Assembly: GCA_002633005.1 (NCBI GenBank)
Contig: NMRA01001064.1
Span: 1-61,199, forward strand
DNA from: Phoronis australis
Lineage: Eukaryota; Phoronida; Phoronidae
Direction: 5' to 3'
Length of the DNA: 61,199 nt
A program made the translations under genes and the position numbers. The notes under the pieces were generated by a model that saw only the letters and a program-made list of their open reading frames with translations, had not been told where the DNA came from and searched no databases. Of this stretch, positions 14,001 through 23,675 are shown one piece after another (within the stretch, counting starts at the first letter, position 1; every line of letters begins with the position of its first letter).

Positions 14001-17000
14001 CTGTGACACTGTTGTATGTCATTTCATTCTACCTTCGTCGTGTTTTCTATCAGGACCAGGTATGTTCAGTGTTTGTCTAAGTAATGCTGTTGTTTTCTGA
14101 ACTTGTCTATTGTTTTGTATGTCTCAATAGTCGAAACATCGGTGAAAAGAGGTGAGCTTTTTACAACAGATACCCACCTTGCCTGAAGAAATAGACAATT
14201 TAGTTCCTTTTTCGAGAGTACCAAAGAATGAAAAATCTCTCCTGTCACATAGTCACAGTAGCATGCTAAATTAACTGTAAATATGGTGATATTAATGTAA
14301 AGTAGGTCAATACTTTGCCTGTTGATTTTTACTCAAAAGTGAATGTTATTCCGTTTCGAACCTTTTCCTCCCCCAAAAAAACTTTTGTCTGACATCTGCT
14401 GTCTTCCGTGGTCCAGTGTTTATGCATGTGTTGTCAGTTATTTGAAGTTCGGTTATTCTGTGGAGCGTTGTCTTATTGAAAACGCGCTATATCAGCTGTT
14501 TACGCCCATTTATGGAATTGGCAAGTTGGCTGGTAGGCCTACCCGCTGCAGATGCATATTATGAGTCTACCGCAGGTACCAGAGTAACTCATAAGCTAAT
14601 AGCCACTCACCCATAGACAAGTGTCGTTCTCCCCTGTTTGACTGTGGTCAATTCAGCTGATCGTAGTCTACGTCACAACCCGACACTATTCCAATCTACG
14701 GCGTTCAGAGAAGTGTATTTTTCGACTGTTCCGATGTGTTATTGACAAACTGTGCTACATTTAACCACTGCCAGCCGTCAGGGTGTTCCATCGCAACAAC
14801 AATCCCGTTGTAAAACAGATACCCCGGAGTAGAAAACAGATTCCCGCACCTTCAAAACAGCTAACCAGCCCGGATAACGCGAACCCCGACCTTTAAAACA
14901 AGAACTCGGGGATCGTACAGGAAACCCGGACAATTTTATCAAATTTTGCGAGACCGTTGTCAGTAGACTCAAACTGTGAGTTAAAGCATCTTCAAGTACT
15001 TTCCAGTTCCTTTCTGAATTTCTTTGTTAGAAATAGTCAATAAAAAACGTAACTTATATTATATTGACTATGTTAATTGATTTTTATAGAATAGCTGGGA
15101 AAAAACACCCAATAAGTGACGCAATATTTCATGGCACCAAAAGCCGACGCAAAAGATCGCACTGCAAATTAAGCAACAGAGTAATGAAGAACGTCAATCC
15201 GTCATAACTTGTCTCGGAAATTCTCATATAGTAAAGCAACACACCACAATAACTATTTAAAATAGGAAGATTTATTTTCCATAACAATGTTTCACAGAAA
15301 GTGCGGGAGTGGTGTTTCGGTCCCCGGGTGTCCTGTCCGATCCCCGTGGTTCCTGTTTTAAAGGTCGGGGTTCGTGTTTTTCTGGCCACGTAGCTGTTTT
15401 GAATGAATGAGAATGCATGTCGTACTTTAAAGTGAGATAGGCGAGCGTGCACAAGTTGGGCCTACCCTAGGGTTGGAAGTGGGGTGTTTATTTGACTGAA
15501 GGGAGGGTAAAGATGATAATGGCATTATCTGCGGATTTGAAATTTCAACGGCTCTGACCCGGCTAGATTACCTACCTCATTCCGAGTACTTCTACTTTTC
15601 TAACACATATAGTTACAGTTCCGTCTATGTGGCCAAAAATATTTATCCGCCCGTTCTGTCCCTGTTCTAACGTACCAACAATGCATGATCCTTCTTGCAT
15701 GCGGAACAATAATAAGACCCTTTCACAAAGCAATAGGTCGCCTCAAAGTCACCGTTCCGATGTCTAATCCCTATTGTCACACTAATTCACTACTTGCTCG
15801 CTTTGGAGGCGCTGCAAAAAGGATTGCTGTGCAATGTTGTATGCTGAGAAAACAGTGCCGCACTTTCCACCCGCCCTGTAGTCATGTCTGGGAGTGGCGG
15901 GTTGTTCTGCGTTGATTAATTTTGGAGTGTAGTGTGCCTCTTCTTACCGGTAGATGGCGCCACGGGGAACACTTCAGACTGCGTTTGAATATCACAGAAA
16001 GGAAATACTATAGTCGCACTGGAAAAAAAGTACTTTGTCTCTTCGGTGGCTTGAGGTGGCCACTAGAATGAAGTGTTCCACGATGTCACGCACCGTTGCT
16101 TCGTGAAAGTCTTATCACTGTCATAACTCTGCATTGAAATATTTGTCGACGCAACAAGAAAACGTTTCACCCACCTGCACATGTATATTGTTTCTATAAT
16201 TCCAAATGTTCTAGCTGTGATGACATGGCTTGGTTCCTTAAATCTAGTCCTGCTTCCTCTGCTGTCGAAATGAGCGAGTTTCACTATTAATATAGACAAT
16301 CCAATATACAATGAATCATTGTTTACGATTACACGACATTTTTCTCCACAATAACACTGCCATGTTAGCCTAATCGTTTTCATAGGTTGCGAACAGTAAG
16401 CTCAGCTTTTCAAAGCTTCCCAAGTCCGGCCAGACTGATCATTTTCAAGGTAGACACCCGGATTCTTTTTGAAACTGCCCAATAGAACGCCTGAAAGTTC
16501 AAAGTGTTGGTGCTATTTGCCAATTTTTTCCGTTTTGGGTCGAGTCTTCACTTCTGCTAAACTAAAAAGGGGAAAGCCATGCACTTTTTATTCAAGTTCA
16601 CGTGAAATCAGACATAGACAGTCGCGTAGGCTTACTTAGCTTATTCACCATTTTGCTTCCGTTCCCTACTATTACATGAAGTCACACATCACCTGTGGGG
16701 TACAGTTCAATAGCTGTCTCGCGGCAAGAAAAAAAATTTAGCCAAAATCACGTCCTTTCATTGAAAGTACACTGTCTGTAATATCTCGCTTAATCTCGCG
16801 AAGACTCGCTTTTTAGCGAGGTACTAGCGAGATCCCAAGCTTATTGAACTCTGCCCTGTTTCACCCGCTTCTCACTTATATATGCAACATTTCGCGGTCA
16901 GGGTATGAGCTCGTTCGTCCGCTAGTTGGGGGTACATTTACTGACACGGGGGCCACATTACAAGTAACAGTGTCTTAGATAACGTGTTTACGTTTCTGCT

Positions 17001-20000
17001 TCCTTTTTGATTTTGAGCTGCGATAAGCGCTGAGCATGCGCGCACCCAGCCTAAAACATAGGAGGGCTCGAATTTTTCGATATGTGGACCTTTTACAGAA
17101 AAAAAAAACTTAACGAGGACTAAAAAAACGGGGCCAATAGCTTCAGCCTACGAATTGTGCATACGCGCCGAATTCCTATGGACTTTGCGAACCTTTTGTC
17201 TCGTTCACTCGGACTTTTTGTTTCGCTGAGGCGGACCTTTTTGCCCAATTCGCCAAATTGGGTGGCTCGTTCGAGTCCCCGGACCTTCCCCCTTGGGTAC
17301 GCCCATGCTGAGTGAAATGTACCTGAACATTCGGTTATTTCAAGTTCTGTATTTTTATCATTTAATTAACAAAGGAGCACTAGCATTTCAATTGACCTAC
17401 CCTTGTGAAGTGCTTGAGGGAAATGATTTCATTGGTTCACTGCTGTTTCATTTCTGTAACATCGAGAAAACAAAAATAGTTCTACTTCTGAACGTGGTTT
17501 CAGTGCTTGTAAGCGCAGGTCTAGCACACGATAGATATTATTGAGCGGGACGGCTCAGAGGAAGAGATTGTAAGTCACCAAATATTACAACTGTGGTAAC
17601 TACGCATCACGTGACCTTTTACTCGTGCATTCCAATGGTTTTTCAGTGTTCCACCCGACTATGCATTGATCATCTATTCCATGGGTATCCGTGAAGGTGG
17701 AGTGGCAGAATGGGACTTTTTATGGAACAAATACAGTGAGTCCAACATAGCGACGGAAAAGGAAACCATGATGGAAGCGCTTGCGCAGTCAAAGGAGCCT
17801 TGGCTTCTGAGAAGGTAACCTTAAGTGTGGATTCCAGATAAGGAATACGTGTTCATGCAAAAGCTTTACAGTAAGTGAAGTTATCGGTTTCTCTCTAGGA
17901 GCGGGTTTCTCTCTAGGAGCCCTGTAGCATATTGATTTGTCGTAAACTATAAGCAAAGTTCACTACTGCAACAGGTGTTTCACCGCCCTAACCACGTTCT
18001 CTTTATCCTTGTCTTCACACCCTGATTTTTCGAATACGACTTCGTAAACGACTGTTATATACAACAAATCAGAGTGTGTACACAAGTGTCCGGGCACGAC
18101 TCTTCTACTTGAAAAGTTGTATGCGACAAATGGAGTGTGCAGTGGTCCAAAGGTTGTTTATCAAGTGGTGTGCGAATATGGGAGTGTATGGATAAGGCTT
18201 TAAGCAGAGTGGGCCATAATATTCAACGTTTCAAAATGTGATTCTTCAACATTACTCGAGGATGTAGAGCCGTCAAGCACGACTATGTTTTCCACAACAC
18301 TCATTATTGAATGTGTTTGAGATGTCAGCTAAGCCTCTCTTGGGATTACATTGAATTTTAACTTGTCCCAGTCTCTTCACATTGTAAAGAAATTAAATAA
18401 GCCAAACTTCACGAGGAGGAGCCTCTAACTAAGCTCACCCTCTCTTAAAGCTATATCCTACAACATCCTGGTCAGGTCACAGTTGTAATACACTCCATCT
18501 ACATTGTTCATCGTACATGGTCTTCTTACGCTCACAAGGACGTCTACAAACTGAAAATGGCTCAAGTCCTACACGTATTGACATTTATGCCACTATTGTT
18601 TTTATTTTTCGGTATCTTGATGTTTATTCTCAGCCCTGTCCCTGACAATCCATTCAGTGCACCGTCCATGTCATCTGGTGCAGAATTAACGGAGTCTTCG
18701 ACAGACACGACCAGGACATTTATTCTTAAATTATCAATTTAGCTACTAAAAGTCGTGTACCTACGGGCGTATATTTGAAGTCACAAATATATGCTCAGGC
18801 GTAGTAGTGCAGCCGGCGCTCAAATTGAAATCTAGGGAGTCAATTCATTACTCATCGATGTCTGCCGTTGAAAACTTACTATGATTACGGTTTTGGTGTC
18901 TATTTCCTATGAAACTGGTGAACGTTTTAGGATTCAACAACGTCCATGCACATTTGATCCAACTAAACGCCCTGGGCGTATATACAGATATTTCTCCTTA
19001 GATACGCCTACTAGGCGTATCGAAAGATGAGTCCTTCTTCAGAAAACTGGAAATAATCACCCTCGTCCAAATGATAGAAGTTGTCACTTATTTCACCACC
19101 ACGATAAGTGTACACTTTCGTTGCACCCTTTTCGTATTTTGGAGTGCGCTTTTTCTTGCCCTGTTATACGTGAGCCATCTTAAAGATTTGTTTTGCCCTT
19201 CAGATACATTCGACGAACGTTTGAACCTAACCTCATTCGGTTCCAAGATGCGCCTCTGGTATTTAAATACCTTGTAAAGAACCCCCTGGGACGATACATC
19301 GCTTTACAGTTTATGAAAGAACACTGGGCGTTCATAAACTCTCAGTAAGTATTTTACAGACCTTTCTTGTCGCTTTTCAGAGACTGTAATTCTTTTATAT
19401 ATAATAGATGCATGATGACCAACATGTTTCCCACGCTTTTGCTTTCTAACTAACATTTGACAATAAATCAGTTCCAAACTATACAAATCAAACTTACTCT
19501 ATATGTGCGGCTGAAATTTCTTTCTATGAAATTTTAAACCACTTAAGTATGTGCAAATTATTTAGCTCTTTCTTTTAACCCTAGCAACTTTGTCATTACG
19601 AGGTATGCCTGAACGTTATTGTTTTTCAGCTTCGGTCAGGACATGTTTACAGTCAGGGAAATAATTTTTCAAATCTCGTCGAGGCTTACCTCAGAGTACG
19701 ATTTGAACGAGTTGAAAGCGCTTTACAAACGAGAACCTCCTTCTGGCGGTGCGGAACGAGATGCCAAGAATGGATTAGCATTGATCAGGTAAGGTGTTGC
19801 CTGAATGAGTACCTTCAGTAAAGAGAACTATAAAAGTCATAATTTGATTTTGAAAATTAAAAAGACAATTAAACTCTCTGTGTACTCCAATGAAATAGTT
19901 CGATATAGTACACTTTCCTGACAAGTGGCTGATTCCGTTTCAGTTTGGAGCGGAGTTTTCTTGACTTATAAAGTTGGAGAAAATGTTCACTGAGACTGAT

Positions 20001-23000
20001 TACATTCTGAAATAGTTAGTATTTTCATGTTTCACAACGCCAAACTAGAGTGACGAGAATAATTCGGTGCATCAGCGTTTTCTGGAGAGTGTTCCTTAAA
20101 CCAAATTTCTTTCGAGAAAAGTATTGTTGGAGACAAATAAAACAACCTCAATAATATATATTTTAGGTTGTATTGGGAATTTCAGGGTCACAGCTCTATA
20201 AATCAATATTTCACAGAAGGAACCAGATGGGTTCCTTAATTACAAGAGATAACACACACATTTACGATACCTAATGTGTAATTGAGTATCGAATACTAAG
20301 TGGCACAAGTTAGCATAGTACCAAATGGGTACATAATACCAAATGGGTATTGGCCGATTGCCTACCACGTGGGTCGAGCAAAACGGCAAATTCAATAACA
20401 AGTACCAAATGGGTACAAACTGCCAAATGGGCAAATATCATATAAAGTACCAAGTGGGTACACCAAACAGCCAACTGGGCTATAACAACTTGCAAAGCAG
20501 GGTTCCGGACAAGCTGAGTGAGCAGACCAGCCGGAGCGGTAAAAAGAGACATTGTAAGGAACGTGGTGTTGTGGCTCAGTATGTGCCACATGGGCATGGT
20601 TGTTCATGGATGAACAATCCTGTCCACCGCCACAACCCCAGTATTATCTTCCAAGACCTCGCAAATTCACGCGAGTACGCACGTGAGCTTTCTTGTATTT
20701 CATAGCAAAATAGTGGTAAATGAAGTGGTTTATCGTCGAGTTTGGAATGTTGACGAATGGAATTGATTTCACTGTATCCTTCCATAACCGACGATTTTGC
20801 GCTGCTAGGACAAGCTAATGTCTTGGATTAACAGAACGCAGCCCAGTTCTTTCGAAAGACATAACTGACTCAAAGCACTTCAGTTGTGTCTATACGTGCG
20901 CTCTTGTAGGCCTTTATATGTTATCACGTATACCAATGTTGACCCTGACAATCATATTATGTCAATATTAGGGGCGGTGTGGAGCGTAATTTGACCAACT
21001 TCTTTAAACAATTTGAAACTTGTGTTCAGATTGGACGGGAACGTGCAAGCAGACGCCTCTCATTTTTCTGGAATATTACCTTTGCTAAAAGCTTTTTTTT
21101 GGTCAATTTGGCATGTTTCACATACTGTAAAGGTGTCGTAAATGTATTCGGCTGATTTCATGAAAAATGATATGATTTATAATTATAGCAGTAATGTAAA
21201 CCTGAGGTGGTGACGCACTGACCAAGCTAGAAAAACATCAACCGATCCGAGTAAATGCGTACTCTTCCGCTTTTCACCCCAGAATTTTCAGTTCTGATGA
21301 CTGGGCGCCCTGGCTGAGAAGCTTAAAGGTTTTCGGTCCCTTGCTTCACCAAACTACAGTTTGCCTTTGACTTGAGCAATGATACCAGAAAGAGACAATA
21401 AAAACAAAAGAATAGCTCAAATCCCTAAGATGTGCTCGAAGCAATTTTCGCAGTGGTCTCGGTCCGATGCTTTACCAGTAGACTTGACAGACAGCCGCTA
21501 TTTTAAGCGCAAATAAGATGCGCTTTATAGCTCTGGTCACGTCATAGCTAATAACATCAAGAAGTCTATCCTACCCAAACTGGCTTATCCGCCTTTAAAG
21601 TACATCCTCGGCGAGAAGAGTAATTTTACGGATCGGGAAATTTGCATCAGCACGCATTCGAACACTAATTTCTCAGCAGCAGTAAAACGCTCTACCTCTG
21701 AGTTAATCTCAGCGTGTTAAACAGCGCTGTCTTTTAAACGTGTTTAAAGGATGTAGATTGGTGTTGATTTTAACGACTGTTTGACCAGACAACGACCAGA
21801 ATATGCAATGTGTATAAAGTCACAAAAAACACAACGGCTTTTTGTTTATATAGCTCTAGTCAATGTTAATAACTTCAATAATTCTCTCCTGAGCTCTGGT
21901 AAATGTTAATAATTGCAACAATTCTCTCAAATTTCACAATAATCCCAAAATTGTGTTTTTCGGCCACAAAAGCTTGAGTTTCATGCCGCTTTAAGGAATA
22001 GGGCAAATCCACACCTTTATCAAAACTCTCACGTTTGAAATACTTTTATTGTCCAACTGTATCTCTCTTTGCCCAACTAAATCGACAATTGTTGTAGGGT
22101 ATCACACTTGTCACACTTGCGACACCTCAGACGTTATTCATCTTAGCTTGACGAGTTTTTACAAATTAGCGCATCAAGTCGTCTGCGCAACGGAATATTG
22201 AAGTCCGGACTGCATCTATTAACTAACAAGTCGTCAGATGTCGGTCTAACTAGCAACAGGAACTAATCGGAGTGTTGAATATGATAACGTGACGTTGTCT
22301 ACATCATATGAGTGTGCTATAAACGACTTGTATATGTAGGTACTGAACAGTGTGGAATTCAATGGAGACTGGCGAGAAGGTGTCAGCGGAGACTACGTTA
22401 ATCCGACAGCCGATATTGCGGTTGATTAACTGGGGGAATAGAGTTCCATTTCCAAAACAGCCAAAATCCTAGAAAAATACTTCCGGTGTATTCGTGCATG
22501 CCAGAGATCTCACAAATTTTATTCTGAATTAGTTTTTAATTGCGCGTGGTGCAATTTTTCACGGAAATCTGAAACTTCTTCCCTCGTCTTTTGTCGCGTG
22601 GCCGAAGAAGGCCCCTCTGGCTTCGGCACACCACATCTTCACTCTCGAGGGCAAATATGGAAGTTTAAAGCTGCATTTCGCGGAAAAACGAAAATCGTTT
22701 CACTCTCATAATATTCCTTGCCGTGATGAGATTCCATTTCCGGTACCAACACCAATTCACAGGAAGTGTGCACATGCTACATTTTGTATAGTTAGTAACT
22801 TTAGGGTTGACCAATCTCAGTATTTTTTAATATTTTCCTTGAGTAGTTGATAGTTTCGTTGGACTTGCTGTTAACGGAAATTAAATTCTATGAGATATTA
22901 TGAGACCGATTATATGAGAGTAAAAGACCTAATTCGATTATCGTTTTTAGTCAGCTGAACTAGTCGAAGTGCAGCTTTAAAAGAAGTGACTTAATATTCG

Positions 23001-23675
23001 CTGGTCAGTCGTCGTCCTTGAATTTGTAATTATGGCTTATAAATCAAAACTATCTAAAATAGCCCTGCACTTCGTTAAGATTCACTTGATTACTTTCGGC
23101 TATTGTCTTTGATTTTCTAAGGCTGGGTCGCGTGGTTTTCAGTTTAGCTACCGGTCAATTACCTATGTACAGCCAATACCTTGTTCGACTCATTACAATT
23201 CCTTTTGCGCTAGCCTAGAATGAAGAGTCAAACGCGACCTAGCAAAATTCCCATGTCGCCAAATTGGAAATGAGCCCACCAGCAAGAAAGTCCCGTATGC
23301 AGCGGTGCAAAAGTCCTTTAGGGTGGGTTTTACGTGCCAACATTCGGAAATGAAAAAACGGAACATCTGAATTGAAAAGGCGGGGGACATCTGGAAGTCT
23401 GTACCTGTGCCACAGCGCAAGGGTCAAATGCCCACCGCTACACCCGAAGACGCCTTCGTAGTCACTCACTCGACACTCAACGTCGAAAAACGATCGCATG
23501 TAATTAATGTAAATATACGAACTTACTTCCGTTGTACATCAAACTTTATTTCGGATGTTGACCTTAAATTATTTCTGGTTGTTGTCTTTGCAGATCAAAC
23601 ATTGACTGGATAAAAAGAAATAGCCATACGATTGGACGATGGTTGGCAGACTATTTAGAGTTGGACATCGTTTGA
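1935..23675 (+). CDS. M1-family membrane-type zinc aminopeptidase (aminopeptidase N-like), 3' part, 15 exons
   Basis: This enzyme family removes single N-terminal amino acids from peptides, usually as a type II ectoenzyme. The exons are 1935-2055, 3209-3363, 6528-6641, 6982-7116, 7662-7727, 8585-8650, 9255-9424, 9862-9938, 10587-10711, 11283-11486, 13188-13366, 17647-17814, 19204-19344, 19630-19788 and 23594-23675. They total 1962 nt, 653 residues plus TGA. Every junction is GT-AG and phases match throughout. In the partial protein GAMEN is at 51-55, HEIAH at 87-91, the third zinc ligand Glu at 110 (HEXXH-x18-E) and the catalytic Tyr at 173. The ERAP1-like C-terminal domain follows from about residue 302 to the end. 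The anchor and N-terminal domain precede the window. Oddities are Thr in place of the usual Gln just after HEXXH, and LNEAFAS where LNEGFAS is usual. The subtype (aminopeptidase N, A or Ey) cannot be decided. All catalytic residues are present, so it is probably active. Confidence 0.95.
2056..3208 (+). other. Aminopeptidase intron, nothing further seen
   Basis: A 1153-nt intron. The open frames inside it show no codon-level or motif signal and no repeat was recognised. Confidence 0.6.
3209..3363 (+). CDS. Aminopeptidase exon 2: GAMEN and HEXXH motifs (residues 41-92)
   Basis: Contains [10 protein letters not shown], the exopeptidase motif that binds the substrate N-terminus, and VMCHEIAHT with the first two zinc-binding histidines and the catalytic Glu. 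The donor GTAAGC directly follows the Thr codon, so an intron splits HEXXH from the WFGN segment. Thr replaces the more usual Gln after HEXXH. Confidence 0.95.
4017..4036. repeat. Perfect 20-bp palindrome
   Basis: TTATCTCACTAGTGAGATAA reads identically on both strands and lies 23 nt before a Pol III-like B box. Its role is unknown. Confidence 0.7.
4048..4115 (-). ncRNA. tRNA-derived fragment (SINE head or decayed tRNA)
   Basis: On the minus strand GGTTCGAATCC (4060-4070) is a perfect Pol III B box inside a T-arm-like CCCGGGTTCGAATCCGG. TCGCTGAGTGG (4097-4107) resembles an A box. The A-B gap is only 26 nt and no matching acceptor stem was found, so it is not a functional tRNA. A tRNA-derived SINE or tRNA relic is more likely. 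Confidence 0.5.
4641..4770. repeat. 130-bp fold-back (MITE-like) hairpin
   Basis: The left arm 4641-4702 and the reverse complement of 4711-4770 agree closely, sharing GTCGTTATCCCCC, TTATCTAGAGCCC and GTGGATTTTG. The loop is only about 8 nt. It is a near-complete palindrome typical of fold-back MITEs and would extrude as a cruciform or form a long RNA hairpin in the pre-mRNA. Confidence 0.8.
6411..6432. repeat. GT microsatellite
   Basis: A short run of GT dinucleotides about 100 nt before the acceptor of aminopeptidase exon 3. Confidence 0.8.
6528..6641 (+). CDS. Aminopeptidase exon 3: third zinc ligand (residues 93-130)
   Basis: Reads [20 protein letters not shown] and then [10 protein letters not shown]. 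Glu110 in WLNEAFAS is the third zinc ligand, 18 residues after HEXXH. Acceptor TTTCCAG, donor GTAAGC, both phase 0. Confidence 0.95.
6982..7116 (+). CDS. Aminopeptidase exon 4: catalytic Tyr (residues 131-175)
   Basis: Contains [12 protein letters not shown], matching the family segment ALASSHP, and ends in FFDEISYYK. Tyr173 aligns with the transition-state-stabilising tyrosine of M1 enzymes (ISYxKG). Donor GTAAGC, phase 0. Confidence 0.93.
7334..7475. repeat. Imperfect fold-back element in an aminopeptidase intron
   Basis: The left arm 7334-7372 matches the reverse complement of 7439-7475. Both share AGGGTCAACT at the inner end and ACT(C/T)(A)AA(T)-type sequence outward. The rest of the 545-nt intron shows nothing else. 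Confidence 0.6.
7662..7727 (+). CDS. Aminopeptidase exon 5 (residues 176-197)
   Basis: Reads [20 protein letters not shown] and LK, the M1 segment after the catalytic Tyr (KGASVLRML...F in relatives). Phase 0 at both ends. Confidence 0.9.
8585..8650 (+). CDS. Aminopeptidase exon 6 (residues 198-219)
   Basis: Reads [20 protein letters not shown] and TI, matching the family segment of type YLxxFxFxNxxxxDLW. Acceptor TTTCAG, donor GTAAGT, phase 0. Confidence 0.88.
9255..9424 (+). CDS. Aminopeptidase exon 7: [10 protein letters not shown] segment (residues 220-275 plus 2 nt)
   Basis: Contains [13 protein letters not shown], the hallmark that closes the catalytic domain in M1 enzymes, followed by the QNRFLLNP strand of the beta-sandwich domain. 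Ends TAT GA before donor GTAAGT, phase 2. Confidence 0.93.
9862..9938 (+). CDS. Aminopeptidase exon 8 (residues 276-301 plus 1 nt)
   Basis: Completes a Glu codon and reads [20 protein letters not shown], then LHRAS. Family members have Y.W.VP.... here in the beta-sandwich domain. Donor GTAAGT, phase 1. Confidence 0.9.
10587..10711 (+). CDS. Aminopeptidase exon 9 (residues 302-343)
   Basis: Contains [20 protein letters not shown], matching the conserved W..(L/G)N....G(F/Y)YRVNY element that opens the C-terminal helical domain. Val replaces the usual Arg in YRVNY. Donor GTAAAC, phase 0. Confidence 0.92.
11283..11486 (+). CDS. Aminopeptidase exon 10 (residues 344-411)
   Basis: Contains [20 protein letters not shown] and [14 protein letters not shown], equivalent to the family's R.Q.I.DAF.LA and E..Y.PW.AAL segments of the ERAP1-like C-terminal domain. 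Phase 0 at both ends. Confidence 0.93.
12001..12178 (+). pseudogene. Possible decayed THAP-type zinc-finger fragment
   Basis: ATG at 12001 opens [14 protein letters not shown] and then hits TGA at 12046. The +1 frame continues from [19 protein letters not shown] to a stop at 12176. MP..(C)..C.N followed by a (F)..S/F-P-D-E-like segment is how THAP domains begin (C-x2-4-C). The downstream Trp and C-x2-H were not identified. It lies in an aminopeptidase intron, on the sense strand. Chance is quite possible. Confidence 0.22.
13188..13366 (+). CDS. Aminopeptidase exon 11 (residues 412-470 plus 2 nt)
   Basis: Reads [15 protein letters not shown] and later [15 protein letters not shown], matching the LR..I...AC..G...C segment of the helical C-terminal domain. 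The donor is GTAAGT after AAC GT, phase 2. Confidence 0.92.
13508..13609 (+). repeat. Dispersed repeat, copy 1 (about 100 bp)
   Basis: Near-identical to 25113-25213. Shared blocks include ATCCAGATCCTCCCAAGGAT and TTGTTTCACGAAATGTAGAA, with AAATAGGTAAATAAAACAAC at the end. Present in the 4280-nt aminopeptidase intron. Confidence 0.85.
14851..15403. repeat. Inverted-repeat element with about 80-bp arms
   Basis: Arms 14851-14939 and 15324-15403 are reverse complements with differences. An exact 18-bp match is ACCCCGACCTTTAAAACA at 14883-14900 against 15354-15371. The left arm also has a loose internal pattern of AAAACAG...CCCG repeated about four times from 14811 on. The 385 nt between the arms show no coding signal. 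Confidence 0.75.
16770..16850 (-). repeat. CTCGCTAAAAAGC MITE family, copy 1 (reverse orientation)
   Basis: The reverse complement contains ACCTCGCTAAAAAGCGAG and CGCGAGATTAAGCGAGATAT, matching the elements at 42432 and 44499. It is the most diverged of the three copies. Confidence 0.6.
17035..17305 (+). repeat. Dispersed repeat, copy 1 (about 270 bp)
   Basis: Matches the reverse complement of 59345-59620. Shared landmarks are GCGCGCACCCAG, CTCGAATTTTTC, GAGGCGGACCTTTTTGCC and a CTTGG...GCCCATG-like end. Identity is patchy, so the copies are old. Confidence 0.7.
17647..17814 (+). CDS. Aminopeptidase exon 12 (residues 471-526 plus 2 nt)
   Basis: Contains [29 protein letters not shown] and [12 protein letters not shown]. 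These match the family's PNLR..VYC..I..GG..EWDF...Y and AL.C.KEPWLL.R signatures. Preceded by a 4280-nt intron, the longest here. Confidence 0.95.
17886..17920 (+). repeat. Two-copy 18-bp tandem repeat
   Basis: GGTTTCTCTCTAGGAGC occurs at 17886-17902 and again exactly at 17904-17920. It is a minor duplication within an intron. The rest of the 17815-19203 intron shows only scattered GGCGTAT motifs (about 18764-19020). Confidence 0.8.
19204..19344 (+). CDS. Aminopeptidase exon 13 (residues 527-573 plus 2 nt)
   Basis: Completes Arg and reads [20 protein letters not shown], then [20 protein letters not shown]. This matches the R.QD......I..N..GR..AW.F....W segment near the C terminus. Phase 2 at its end. 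Confidence 0.92.
19630..19788 (+). CDS. Aminopeptidase exon 14 (residues 574-626 plus 2 nt)
   Basis: Reads [20 protein letters not shown] and then [14 protein letters not shown], the near-terminal helical pair of M1 enzymes (family pattern F.....L..F). Acceptor TTTTTCAG, donor GTAAGG, phase 2. Confidence 0.9.
20217..20596. repeat. Cluster of nine palindromes around a CCANNTGGG core
   Basis: Nine cores are at 20223, 20321, 20339, 20365, 20405, 20423, 20450, 20471 and 20586. Eight are flanked by complementary arms that differ between copies: AAGGAACC/GGTTCCTT, GTACC/GGTAC (three times), AATACC/GGTATT, TGCC/GGCA (twice) and AGCC/GGCT. Each core contains an E-box hexamer CANNTG. The cluster lies in the last aminopeptidase intron. 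See the finding for interpretation. Confidence 0.85.
20971..21300 (+). repeat. Dispersed repeat, copy 1 (about 330 bp)
   Basis: Direct match to 58702-59000. Shared blocks include GCAAGCAGACGC, CAATTTGGCATGTTTC-like sequence and GGTGACGCACTGA(C/G)CAAG. There is no coding content, so it is probably an old non-autonomous element. Confidence 0.75.
21852..21930 (+). repeat. Two-copy 40-bp tandem repeat
   Basis: AGCTCT(A/G)GT(C/A)AATGTTAATAA begins at 21852 and 21892, each unit ending in ATTCTCTC. A weaker relative lies near 21525. The remaining last-intron sequence to 23593 shows nothing else recognisable. Confidence 0.7.
23594..23675 (+). CDS. Aminopeptidase terminal exon (residues 627-653, stop)
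   Basis: Completes Arg and reads [20 protein letters not shown], then LELDIV and TGA. This fits the family ending NI.W...N...V..WL. There is no C-terminal extension or second membrane anchor. No canonical AATAAA occurs in the next 500 nt, so the poly(A) site is unclear. Confidence 0.92.

Noticed and set aside
17265-17280. GTTCGAGTCCC resembling a Pol III B box
   Set aside because: No A box or cloverleaf stems at suitable distance, and the partner copy at 59345 has lost the motif.
20240-20607. Minus-strand frames with repeated PIWY/PFGT/THLVL peptides, suggestive of a multi-copy neuropeptide precursor
   Set aside because: All three minus frames are open and each gives a different repeated peptide, which is what a DNA-level repeat produces. 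There are no regularly placed dibasic cleavage sites and no signal peptide.
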